Shown one piece after another: positions 25,892 through 33,878 of a stretch of DNA of 42,488 nucleotides (position 1 is its first letter; each line of letters opens with the position of its first letter). The position numbers and the translations under genes are program-made. This stretch comes from Bacillus sp. (in: firmicutes) (GTDB lineage: Bacteria; Bacillota; Bacilli; Bacillales; Cytobacillaceae), in the NCBI GenBank assembly GCA_031177865.1, contig JAPSKD010000010.1, positions 1-42,488 on the forward strand, written 5' to 3'. The notes under the pieces are model-generated. The model worked only from the letters and a program-made list of their open reading frames with translations. It made no database searches and was not told where the DNA came from.

Positions 25892-27967
25892 TTAAAATTC
25901 CACCGACTTTTCAATGATTTCAGCAATATCCAGCGTCTGCACCTGTTCCTCGACTTCCTTAGCCTTCGTGCCATCGGAAAGCATCGTTAAACAATAAGGG
26001 CAATTGCTGCCAATGACCGTCGGGTTCGTTTGTAGCGCCATTTCCGTCCGTGCTATATTTATCCGGGTCCCTTCGCGCTCTTCCATCCACATCCTGCCTC
26101 CGCCGGCTCCGCAGCAAAGTGCATTTTCCCTGTTTCGTTCCATCTCGAGCAGCTTAATTCCCGGGATTGCACGCAGTATTTCCCTTGGTGAACCGTAGAT
26201 ATCATTGTAGCGTCCGATATAACAAGAGTCATGATAGGCCACTTTCTCTTCAACCTTCTTCGTTGGCTTAAGTCTGCCTTCTTTCAATAGATCAGCCAGA
26301 AGTTGGGTATGGTGAACGACTTCCGCTTCCAGTCCAAATTCCGGGTATTCATTTTTAAAGGTGTTAAATGCATGCGGATCTGTCGTCACAATTTTGCGCA
26401 CGTCGTATTTTTGGAACGTCTCAATATTTTGAGTGCATAATTCCTGGAATAAGTACTCGTTCCCCATCCGGCGCGCTGTGTCCCCTGAGTTCATCTCTTC
26501 ATTGCCGAGAATCGCAAATTTTACCCCAGCTTTGTGCAGCAGACGGGCAAAGGATCGGGCAATCCTCTGGCTGCGGATGTCGTACGAGCCCATTGACCCT
26601 ACCCAGAATAAAACATCAAATTCAGGGGTTTCATCAACGGTCTTGATAATATCCTCCATGCCTTCACGCCATTTGATGCGTTCATTGCGGTTCGAACCCC
26701 AAGGGTTTCCTTGTCTCTCGATATTATTGAAGTAGCGTGAAGCTTCAGCTGGCATTTCTCCTTGCGTCATAACCAAAAACCTGCGCATATCGATAATTTT
26801 ATCAACATGCTCATTCATTACCGGACATTGATCTTCACAATTTCGGCATGTCGTACATGCCCACAGTTCTTCTTGCGTGATGATATCCCCGATTAGATTT
26901 GGTGTTTCGACAGAAGCGGCTACCTCGGAATTTCCACCTACTGTTGCTTGTAGAGCCATTGAACTGGATTTCGCATCCTTAAAAGCAAAGGCTGGCACCC
27001 AAGGCGAACGCGATGTGATCGAAGCTCCCTTTTCCGTCAGGTGGTTTCGCATTTTCAAAATGAGTTCCATTGGTGAAAGGCTCTTACCTGTACCGGAAGC
27101 AGGACACATATTTGTACATCGTCCGCATTCTGCGCAGGCATACAGATCGATCAACTGCTGTTGGGTAAAATTCTCGATTTTTCCAACACCGAATTCCTCA
27201 GCCTCTTCATCCTCGAAATCGATTTTACTCAATTTTCCGACAGGACCGACTTTCTTGAAAAATAAGTTAAATAACGCGAATAGCTCATGCGCTTGCTTCG
27301 ACTGCGGGACGAAAACCATGAAGGACAACACGGTCAGCAGATGCACCCACCAAAATACGTAGAACAATATTGTTCCTGTACTCGTGCTCATGCCCGAGAA
27401 CACCGCAGCAACCACACCAGAGAATGGAGCATAGATGAAATCCGGTTCATGCCCGAGCATCACAGTTTCAAAACCCAGCGTAAGCAGGATGGACGCTGTC
27501 AGCGTGGTTAAAGCAATGATGACCACAGCCGCTTTGAAATCTCTTCTGGGCTGTAAACGCTTTAATTTTTCAATATAGCGACGGTAAAAAGCAAATACTA
27601 CTGCGCACAGCATGAGGAAGGTCGTCCACTCCTGCATAAGACTGAAATATTTGTGCAGGGTTCCAATTGGGAATTCGTATCCTTTGATAAATCCCTTGAT
27701 GATGATCTCAATGAGCCCAATTTGAATGATGAAAAAACCATAGAACAAGATCAAATGCATCAGACCGCTTTTCTTGTCTTTAAACAATTTCCTTTGACCA
27801 AACCCATTGACTAACACACTATTCAATCGTTCTTTAAGGTTCAGTTCAAATTCGGTTTTTTTGCCGAGCTTCACAAACAAATACCGACTGTATACAATTT
27901 GAATAAATAAATACAAAGCATATCCTGTCACAGCTAGAACTGCAGCAGCATTCAAATATACAAGCAC
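25892..27967 (-). CDS. FadF-like membrane (Fe-S) oxidoreductase, probable Etf:quinone oxidoreductase
   Basis: The protein is 691 residues from a GTG at 27967 preceded by AAAGGA; the longer frame to 28027 gives an implausible leader. An N-terminal part of about six membrane segments resembles a haem-b-binding NarI-type domain. Two 4Fe-4S sites follow: Cys278, 281, 284, 288 and Cys371, 374, 377, 381. The C-terminus has two CCG-type domains. The second is intact (SCYIGR, ALCCGAGGG), but the first reads WVGSMGSYD and EEMNSGD, so the expected cysteines are lost. The family moves electrons from Etf to menaquinone in Bacillus. It is the first gene of the operon. Confidence 0.85.
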   Translation of the reverse strand: MLVYLNAAAVLAVTGYALYLFIQIVYSRYLFVKLGKKTEFELNLKERLNSVLVNGFGQRKLFKDKKSGLMHLILFYGFFIIQIGLIEIIIKGFIKGYEFPIGTLHKYFSLMQEWTTFLMLCAVVFAFYRRYIEKLKRLQPRRDFKAAVVIIALTTLTASILLTLGFETVMLGHEPDFIYAPFSGVVAAVFSGMSTSTGTILFYVFWWVHLLTVLSFMVFVPQSKQAHELFALFNLFFKKVGPVGKLSKIDFEDEEAEEFGVGKIENFTQQQLIDLYACAECGRCTNMCPASGTGKSLSPMELILKMRNHLTEKGASITSRSPWVPAFAFKDAKSSSMALQATVGGNSEVAASVETPNLIGDIITQEELWACTTCRNCEDQCPVMNEHVDKIIDMRRFLVMTQGEMPAEASRYFNNIERQGNPWGSNRNERIKWREGMEDIIKTVDETPEFDVLFWVGSMGSYDIRSQRIARSFARLLHKAGVKFAILGNEEMNSGDTARRMGNEYLFQELCTQNIETFQKYDVRKIVTTDPHAFNTFKNEYPEFGLEAEVVHHTQLLADLLKEGRLKPTKKVEEKVAYHDSCYIGRYNDIYGSPREILRAIPGIKLLEMERNRENALCCGAGGGRMWMEEREGTRINIARTEMALQTNPTVIGSNCPYCLTMLSDGTKAKEVEEQVQTLDIAEIIEKSVEF

Positions 27968-28027
27968 CAGCGCACTTCCTTTCTTAACTAAAAATATATA
28001 TCTGAAGCCTCCACCAACCGTACACAT

Positions 28028-28249
28028 TACATTTCGGATTGAATGGGGCTTTGTTTCATTTACTCCTATACCTTTCTTATGAAACCATGCGCACGGTCTC
28101 TAGCTAAAACATCTCCAGCAATTGTTGTTTTGTGATTTTTATTATTCTGAATATTATTTATTTTGATAGTAGCATTTGATATACTAATACTTCAAATATC
28201 TATTTAATAGATTTGCGATACGAAAAAAATATGGATAGGTGATTCGTAC
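28028..28249. promoter_or_regulatory. Divergent control region between the island operon and its LysR regulator
   Basis: This 222-base A+T-rich gap separates the start of the minus-strand island from the plus-strand lysR gene. It holds the inverted repeat ATTTGA (28174-28179) and TCAAAT (28192-28197) with a 12-base spacer, the size expected of a LysR T-N11-A type site. LysR genes usually autoregulate and activate the divergent operon from such a region. I did not fix a promoter. Confidence 0.55.
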
Positions 28250-29131
28250 ATGGATATACGCCAATTACGTTACTTTGTGACAGTATCAAATGAAGGACAA
28301 ATTACACGAGCTGCAAAGAAATTGAATATGGCTCAGCCGCCCCTAAGCCAACAGCTAAAGTTAATCGAAGAAGAGCTAGGGACCTCTTTGTTCATACGGA
28401 ATAGCAGGAGCGTCGAGTTAACGGAGGCTGGAATGTTACTCTACGAACGCGCAGTTAGTATCCTAAATCAAATCGATGACACTGTAATGGAAGTGAAAGA
28501 AACGGGAGATGGCCTGCGGGGACAGCTCTCAATTGGTACTGCGAAAACAGTGGCCGCGGCCTATTTGCCGGAAAGAATTCAAGCCTTCCATAGTCAATAT
28601 CCACTCGTTACCTTCCGCATAGAGGACGGCCATCCCCATGAAGTTGTTAAGTTTTTAGAAGATAGATTAGTAGAATTAGCTTTCGTTCGCTTCGTTTCGG
28701 ACCTATCTTTAGATTATGCATCTAAAACTTTACACATAGAACCTTATGTGCTATTCATTCCAAGTAAATGGGAGTGGGATACATCTAGAACATCTATCCG
28801 TATGAAGGATCTCGAAGACATCCCTCTTGTCATGTTCGTACGAGAAAACAAGTATGGAAAATATACAGCCTTCCATGATGCCTGTATAAAACTAGGAGTC
28901 AAAACGAACATCGTCTGCGAATCTCATGATGCTGGCATTATCTTTTCCTTTGTCGCGGCCGGGATGGGAGCGGCCGTTCTGCCAAGATCAACACTCGCCA
29001 TTCACACGTCAGATAATATAAAAATTGTCGAAATAGAGGATTGTCCTCTTCAAAATAAAATCTCTCTCATCTGGGACAAAAATCGTCCTCTATCGAAAGG
29101 TGCCCAACGGTTTATTGAGTATTTTGATTGA
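28250..29131 (+). CDS. LysR family transcriptional regulator
   Basis: This 293-residue LTTR has the N-terminal winged helix-turn-helix (residues 1-60; AAKKLNMAQPPLSQQLKLIE) and a periplasmic-binding-like effector domain. The AQPPLSQ recognition helix is typical of the CatR/BenM/CbnR branch that controls aromatic catabolism. It is divergent from the whole island and so is the likely activator of the catabolic operon, with a pathway intermediate as co-inducer. A terminator follows. Its A+T content is closer to the flanks than to the island genes. Confidence 0.92.
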   Translation: MDIRQLRYFVTVSNEGQITRAAKKLNMAQPPLSQQLKLIEEELGTSLFIRNSRSVELTEAGMLLYERAVSILNQIDDTVMEVKETGDGLRGQLSIGTAKTVAAAYLPERIQAFHSQYPLVTFRIEDGHPHEVVKFLEDRLVELAFVRFVSDLSLDYASKTLHIEPYVLFIPSKWEWDTSRTSIRMKDLEDIPLVMFVRENKYGKYTAFHDACIKLGVKTNIVCESHDAGIIFSFVAAGMGAAVLPRSTLAIHTSDNIKIVEIEDCPLQNKISLIWDKNRPLSKGAQRFIEYFD

Positions 29132-29159
29132 ACGATCACTTCCTTTTGGTATAAATAAA

Positions 29160-29198
29160 ACAAGAGCCTTATATTATATATTAGGCTCTTAGTTTATC
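29160..29198 (+). terminator. Terminator after the lysR gene
   Basis: Perfect eight-base arms AAGAGCCT (29162-29169) and AGGCTCTT (29183-29190) with an A+T-rich loop are followed by AGTTTATCGTTTTTTTT. Confidence 0.75.
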
Positions 29199-29390
29199 GT
29201 TTTTTTTAGACTACGGCAGTGCATCCATTGCGTCCCCAAATCACTTCATAAGCATGACAAAGAAGCCTATTAAAATACGATTTTTTCGCTAGGCAGCTTT
29301 TTTCTGCTTTACTATCGTTTCATACACAATACCGAGAATATCAAAGACTGTTTTTTCTCGTGATATCGGATGACACTTACGCCGACTCTT
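29199..29390 (-). other. Possible degraded coding remnant at the island/meta-cluster junction
   Basis: The minus strand has open stretches in one frame (with segments REKTVFDILGIVYETIVK and RILIGFFVMLMK) broken by stops. This looks like eroded coding DNA, perhaps a mobile-element relic, but I cannot name a family. It lies between the lysR terminator and the AbrB-family gene, where base composition changes. Confidence 0.3.
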
Positions 29391-30470
29391 TTATATAGTA
29401 AATACTTTACTACACCTCCTTCTTGATTGTAGACAATCTCTTTTTTTTTCCTGCCAACGATAAAGTATTTTCAGCAAAGGCATAATTAAAATAAAAATGA
29501 ACAGCAGCCTGAACGTTTGGAACATAGTAACAAGCGAGACCTCTGCATTAACTGCATCAGCTAATAATACCATCTGATCTAAGCCACCTGGGGCTGTACT
29601 TAGGAAACCTGTAGCGAACGTTGTGTCCATTGCAGACGACATTAGAAAGCTTGAGCCATAAGTTAGGGCAATCAGTGCGAATGAGCTGAAAATACCGCCT
29701 ACAAGTACGCGTACTGGCAGCTTAATCATATGTGGCTTGAGCATGAGACCGATATGGGCGCCGATTAGTAACTGTGCGACGTCCATAACAATGCCAGGTA
29801 CTTGTGGCATTGCCATTGGTGTTGTGAGTTGCAACATCATTAACAATATAATTGGTGTGATGAAATATGCTACTGGCAAATGGATGCGTTTCGTTAAGTG
29901 TGAGCATACCCATGCTAGTGCAATTAATAAGACTAAACTAATCGTTAGCTTCGCGTCAGTTGGCTGCTTACTCATTACTTGGCCACTCACGATAAAGGGT
30001 ACGAATACAACGACTAGTAATAGCCGAATTACTTGAAAATAAGAAATAACGCCGATTTCTTTAACCTTTTCTTCCTCGGCAAAGACGACGATTTGACTTA
30101 AACCGCCTGGGATAGCCCCTAGTACAGCAGCTTTCATCGGGATTTTTGCCCATTTGCACGTTAAATAGGCGATGCCGATTGAGCCGCCGATTAAAATAAC
30201 GTTTACCGTTATCATGTAAAATAAAATAGAGCTCATCATGCCGAATAAATCGCTGTTAAATTCTACACCTATTGCGGTACCGACCATGACGACACCTAAA
30301 TCACACATTTGGCCGGACCATTTGAGCGGTCCTTTATAAATAAATTGGGCTAACATGACGACACCAATCGGGCCGAGCATCCATGGAATAGGGGTGTGCA
30401 GCAGGCTAAAAATATAACCGCCAAGTAAAGATAAGACTAACACCGTTAACATTGCCTTCAACAGCTAACA
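29391..30470 (-). CDS. AbrB-family membrane protein (AitA/COG3180-type transporter)
   Basis: This protein of about 359 residues is almost wholly hydrophobic, with roughly ten membrane segments and two repeated GAxPGGLxQ/APGGLDQ motifs (near residues 140 and 290). It belongs to the family often mislabelled as AbrB transcriptional regulators or ammonia monooxygenase; it has no DNA-binding AbrB fold. The start is probably the TTG at 30470, which has AAGGGG at seven bases; an ATG lies three codons further in. A hairpin separates it from the dioxygenase gene. It is probably a transporter of an aromatic or organic acid; the substrate is unknown. Confidence 0.78.
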
Positions 30471-30505
30471 CCCCTTCCTATAAAAAAATATCTACATTTA
30501 TTACT

Positions 30506-30548
30506 AAAAAACCACCAGTGTTTATCGTTGTAATTACTGGTGGTTTAA
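30506..30548 (-). terminator. Terminator after the extradiol dioxygenase gene
   Basis: Perfect 11-base arms AAACCACCAGT (30509-30519) and ACTGGTGGTTT (30536-30546) are followed on the minus strand by TTTTTTAG. It ends the hydrolase-monooxygenase-dioxygenase transcript and partly uncouples the AbrB-family gene. Confidence 0.85.
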
Positions 30549-30554
30549 GTATTA

Positions 30555-31532
30555 TTATTTCACTAATTCTTTTACTTGTGCTTCACGATCTACGTCGTCG
30601 CGACGACGATCACCCCAGTATGCAGAACCATTTTTCAAATATTCTTCATAAGTCCATTTCACTGGCTCCCAGTCTGGCTCAAAGATTAAGTAGCCGTTTG
30701 TAAAGATTTCAAGACGTAAGCCGCTTCCTGGGTCTTTTACATAAATGTACATTGCTTGCGAAATACCATGTTTACCAGGACCTACGAATTGTACATCAGC
30801 TTCGCATAAAATATCAGCAGCGCGTAGTAAGTCTTGTGCGTTATCTAACCAGTAAGCGATATGGTGCATTTCGTTTGGCTTTTTTGAACGTGATGTAGAC
30901 ATAATTGCTACATCATGTACTAAGTTTGTTACGGATAACCAGCTTGCTACTTGTACATCGTCTGGATTCACGAAATATTCGCGCAGCTTGAAGCCTAATG
31001 CTTCTTGTAAATATTTTACGATCTCAGCGTTGTCATGAGAAGTTTGTAAGTTTACATGATCGATACGGCGTGGAGATACACCTTTCGCCCAGGATTTATA
31101 AGTTTGGTTTTTAAGTACTGATTTGCGGGTTTCATCAGCAGGTGTTTTTTCCATATCGTAGTAAAGTTCGAAGCGGTGACCACTTGGTAATTCGAAGCGG
31201 ATTGCTTCACCTTGCGCTGCTTCTTCGCCAGCTTCTATCCAACGTACTTCTGTACCAGCATCTTCTAATAATTTTGCGAAAGTTGCTATATCCTCGCGGC
31301 GTTTTGTACGCCAGCCGATGTGATCGATGTAAGAAGTTTCACCAGCTGTAATGGATAATGTATGGTGCTCGAAGTCGCCCCAAGCTCGTAAGTAGTGTAC
31401 GCCATCTACAACCTCTGTTTCTTCTAAGCCGATTGTATCGCGGAAGAACCATAAAGATTTTTCAAGATCTGCTGACACTAAAGCTACGTGTCCTAATTTT
31501 GCAATTTCCGGTGCGTAAAGAAACTTTTCCAA
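30555..31532 (-). CDS. Type I extradiol ring-cleavage dioxygenase (catechol 2,3-dioxygenase family)
   Basis: This 325-residue vicinal-oxygen-chelate protein has two domains. The iron ligands of active extradiol enzymes are in the C-terminal domain: His159 (RIDHVNL), His224 (EMHHIAYW) and Glu275 (RLEIFT). It cleaves a catechol next to the hydroxyls to a ring-opened semialdehyde or ketone. The start is a TTG at 31532 after GAGGTGA. With the upstream monooxygenase and hydrolase it resembles the HsaC/BphC arrangement, in which the catechol carries a bulky side chain. Which catechol is used is not clear. Confidence 0.92.
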   Translation of the reverse strand: MEKFLYAPEIAKLGHVALVSADLEKSLWFFRDTIGLEETEVVDGVHYLRAWGDFEHHTLSITAGETSYIDHIGWRTKRREDIATFAKLLEDAGTEVRWIEAGEEAAQGEAIRFELPSGHRFELYYDMEKTPADETRKSVLKNQTYKSWAKGVSPRRIDHVNLQTSHDNAEIVKYLQEALGFKLREYFVNPDDVQVASWLSVTNLVHDVAIMSTSRSKKPNEMHHIAYWLDNAQDLLRAADILCEADVQFVGPGKHGISQAMYIYVKDPGSGLRLEIFTNGYLIFEPDWEPVKWTYEEYLKNGSAYWGDRRRDDVDREAQVKELVK

Positions 31533-31610
31533 TTATATTCACCTCATAGTCAATTGTTTTTTTATAAGAGGACATGTGAAATATTATTCATTCATTTTCG
31601 AATGCTGATA

Positions 31611-32780
31611 TTACCCTTGAATGTTTGTATTAACGCCGAATAAATGTCTGCCGTAACCTAAAATGCCGTCTTCATATAAAGAAGTAATGTGGGTTGCAAT
31701 TGCCATTAAGTCACGAGTAAATAGCTCTACTGGATGACCTTTTAATAAGGCGTGTCCGCCTAAAGTCAGCAGTGATTTTACACCGATTTGTGCACACTTA
31801 TCAATAATCTTTGCACGGATTGCTTTATATTTTGCTCCTTCGTAAAGGCCTCCTTTATCTCTTTCCATCATTGCGATGTATTCATTTAATAAGCTTTTAG
31901 CAGAGAGCATTTCAAGCTTTAACTCCGAAAGTACGCGTTGGCTCGCAGGAGAATCTTTTTCATTAATACCAGAGAACCGTACTCGGCCAGCTGTATGCTT
32001 TTCGAATTCGTCAAGTACACGCTCGGCACCGCCAACAGCCATCGCTGCAAACCCTACATAGAAGCCGGGGTAGAATGGTGTGTTGTAGTATAAGTAGTCT
32101 TGATCGAAATCTTCATACGGCGGCTGACTCTTTTCGATAATTTTGTTAAAGCGTAAAATGGCATCAGGCTTCACGAAAACTTTATCGACGATTAATGTAT
32201 TACTGCCGGATCCACGAAGACCAAGCGAATCCCAGGTTTTCACAACTTCTAAGTCAGAAACTTTTAATAAAATACCTACTCGCTCAGGCTTGTCATTATC
32301 TTCGAATTTCATAAATGCGCCAACGCCAACCCAATCGCAATAGTTGATACCGCTTACAAAGTTGTACTTACCTGAAACAATATAGCCGTTTTCAACTGGT
32401 TCTACTTTGCCGATTGGTGCAAATACGTCAGCTACGAAGCCGCCTTGGTTAATGACTTCATCACGAATGTGCTTTGGATAGTAGCATACCCAAGAGTTGT
32501 GCACGGAGAAGAAGTATGTTAACCACGAAGCAGATAAGTTGTGGTAACCAACTGTACTTACCATATCAACGAACGTGCGCCAATCAAGTTGTGGATAGCC
32601 AAACTCCTTAGGTAAAATTAAACGATGAATTCCCTCCTCGCGGATCATATCCGCGAGTCTTGGAGAAATGGTCGAGTTTAGATCTGCTTCAATGGCTTCT
32701 AACTCTGCAGCTTCCCCGATGCGCTTTGCTTTTTGCATAATTTCTTCATAAGGAGCTTTATTTTTAAGTGCTGTTAACAT
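31611..32780 (-). CDS. Acyl-CoA-dehydrogenase-fold flavin-dependent monooxygenase (HsaA/HpaH-type)
   Basis: This 389-residue protein has the acyl-CoA dehydrogenase fold but the C-terminal signature GGHALLKGHP...RDLMAIATH of group D reduced-flavin monooxygenases (HsaA, p-hydroxyphenylacetate hydroxylase C2). These hydroxylate a phenol to a catechol with reduced flavin from a separate reductase. The acyl-CoA catalytic glutamate is absent, in line with this role. A reductase gene is found at 37596-38069, and the dioxygenase follows directly. A true acyl-CoA dehydrogenase is less likely. Confidence 0.82.
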   Translation of the reverse strand: MLTALKNKAPYEEIMQKAKRIGEAAELEAIEADLNSTISPRLADMIREEGIHRLILPKEFGYPQLDWRTFVDMVSTVGYHNLSASWLTYFFSVHNSWVCYYPKHIRDEVINQGGFVADVFAPIGKVEPVENGYIVSGKYNFVSGINYCDWVGVGAFMKFEDNDKPERVGILLKVSDLEVVKTWDSLGLRGSGSNTLIVDKVFVKPDAILRFNKIIEKSQPPYEDFDQDYLYYNTPFYPGFYVGFAAMAVGGAERVLDEFEKHTAGRVRFSGINEKDSPASQRVLSELKLEMLSAKSLLNEYIAMMERDKGGLYEGAKYKAIRAKIIDKCAQIGVKSLLTLGGHALLKGHPVELFTRDLMAIATHITSLYEDGILGYGRHLFGVNTNIQG

Positions 32781-32804
32781 CTGATCATTCCTTTCAAAAA
32801 TAGT

Positions 32805-33701
32805 TTATTGTGCTGTAACTGCTTGATCTTTTTCAACAGCTAAAAAATCGATAACAAGTTTGTTCACGATTTCTGGCTGGTCCGTTTGTGCTTGGTGACC
32901 GCAGTTTTCGATATATTCGAATTTAATGTTCGGTAATAATTTCTCAAGCTTATAACCTGTCTCTACTGGTGCGACATTATCTTGGTTACCCCAAATGAAT
33001 AAACCAGGAATTTTTAATTTTGGTAATGAATCCTTAATACAGTAACGATTCCAAAGCTTTGGTTCTTCATTCATTCTGGCTAAGTAACCATCAAACGCTT
33101 GATTTGATTCTTTTACACCTGGGCGGGTTGCTGCTTGATGACGAAGTTGAATTAGTTCTTCAGGAATGACTGTGCCTTCACTAGAATTACGATACATAAA
33201 TTTACGTAACGATTCTTCTGTATAGTCGTAACCAATCACTTCTAAGAATGAACGCAGCTTTCTTTCAGGTACTTCTTGCATTGCTTGATAAATCGTATTA
33301 CTGCCAATGTAAACAACCTTATTTACTTTTTCAGGGTGGTCAATTGCATATTTAGCAGCAACATAAGCACCTTGTGAGTTGCCAACAAGTGATACTTCAT
33401 CCAGGCATAATGCTTCAATAAAATCATGTACATGATCCACTAAGCTTTGATGACCATTTACTGGCCATGCGTGAGGGCGTGCATCTGTAAAGCCCATTGA
33501 TAGTTGGTCTACTGCATATGCACGGAAGCCAGCTTTTGCTAATGCAGGCAACATAAAACGCCAACCCGCTGCGCCGCAGGCACCAGGTCCTGCACCATGT
33601 AGTAAAATTACAGCTGGTCCCTCTGTTCCAGCCCAAGAATAATGTGTACGTACCCCTTTTGCTAATACGTAACTATTATGAAATCCATCAAAAATTGTCA
33701 T
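32805..33701 (-). CDS. Alpha/beta hydrolase, meta-cleavage product hydrolase-like
   Basis: This 298-residue protein has the alpha/beta-hydrolase triad: Ser109 (VGNSQGA), Asp241 (WGNQDNVAP) and His269 (NCGHQ), with the oxyanion motif HGAGPG at 35-40. The HGAGPG and C-terminal pattern match carbon-carbon hydrolases of meta pathways (BphD, HsaD, MhpC). It would split the ring-opened product to 2-hydroxypenta-2,4-dienoate plus an acid. It is the first gene of the minus-strand operon and directly faces the divergent sensor gene. Confidence 0.9.
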   Translation of the reverse strand: MTIFDGFHNSYVLAKGVRTHYSWAGTEGPAVILLHGAGPGACGAAGWRFMLPALAKAGFRAYAVDQLSMGFTDARPHAWPVNGHQSLVDHVHDFIEALCLDEVSLVGNSQGAYVAAKYAIDHPEKVNKVVYIGSNTIYQAMQEVPERKLRSFLEVIGYDYTEESLRKFMYRNSSEGTVIPEELIQLRHQAATRPGVKESNQAFDGYLARMNEEPKLWNRYCIKDSLPKLKIPGLFIWGNQDNVAPVETGYKLEKLLPNIKFEYIENCGHQAQTDQPEIVNKLVIDFLAVEKDQAVTAQ

Positions 33702-33878
33702 TGTTTTGCCCCCTTGTACTGATTGGCTGTTTTTTGTTGTTTTGAGTATAACTGTTAATAAATTTAAACATAATAGCGATTTTTATTGAATGAATAGTCA
33801 GAATCATTAAAATTTATTGAAAAGCATACTTAATTTTAGTAATATGGGGAATAGAAAATCATAGGGGATGTGATTTTA
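33702..33878. promoter_or_regulatory. Divergent control region of the meta-cleavage operon and its sensor-regulator
   Basis: This 177-base A+T-rich gap holds the starts of both the hydrolase operon (minus) and the regulator (plus). On the minus strand a TATACT (-10 like) is preceded by a poor -35, which fits activator dependence. Further upstream the segment AATGATTCTGACTATTCATT contains an AATGA/TCATT repeat. A related ATTCTGA word occurs at about 37438-37445 upstream of the flavin reductase. No -24/-12 sigma-54 promoter was found. Confidence 0.4.

Noticed and set aside
29199-29390. An insertion sequence at the block junction
   Set aside because: Only short broken frames are visible, with no transposase motif, terminal inverted repeats or target duplication.
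29391-30470. Reading the membrane protein as an AbrB transcriptional regulator
   Set aside because: The family name is misleading; the protein has about ten membrane segments with GAxPGGLxQ repeats and no DNA-binding fold.
31611-32780. A fatty-acid acyl-CoA dehydrogenase
   Set aside because: It lacks the catalytic Glu motif, has the RDLMAIATH end of flavin monooxygenases and sits between meta-cleavage genes.
33702-33878. A sigma-54 promoter expected from the XylR_N domain
   Set aside because: No TGGCAC-N5-TTGC pair was seen in this gap or at 37073-37595, and the regulator lacks the AAA+ module.
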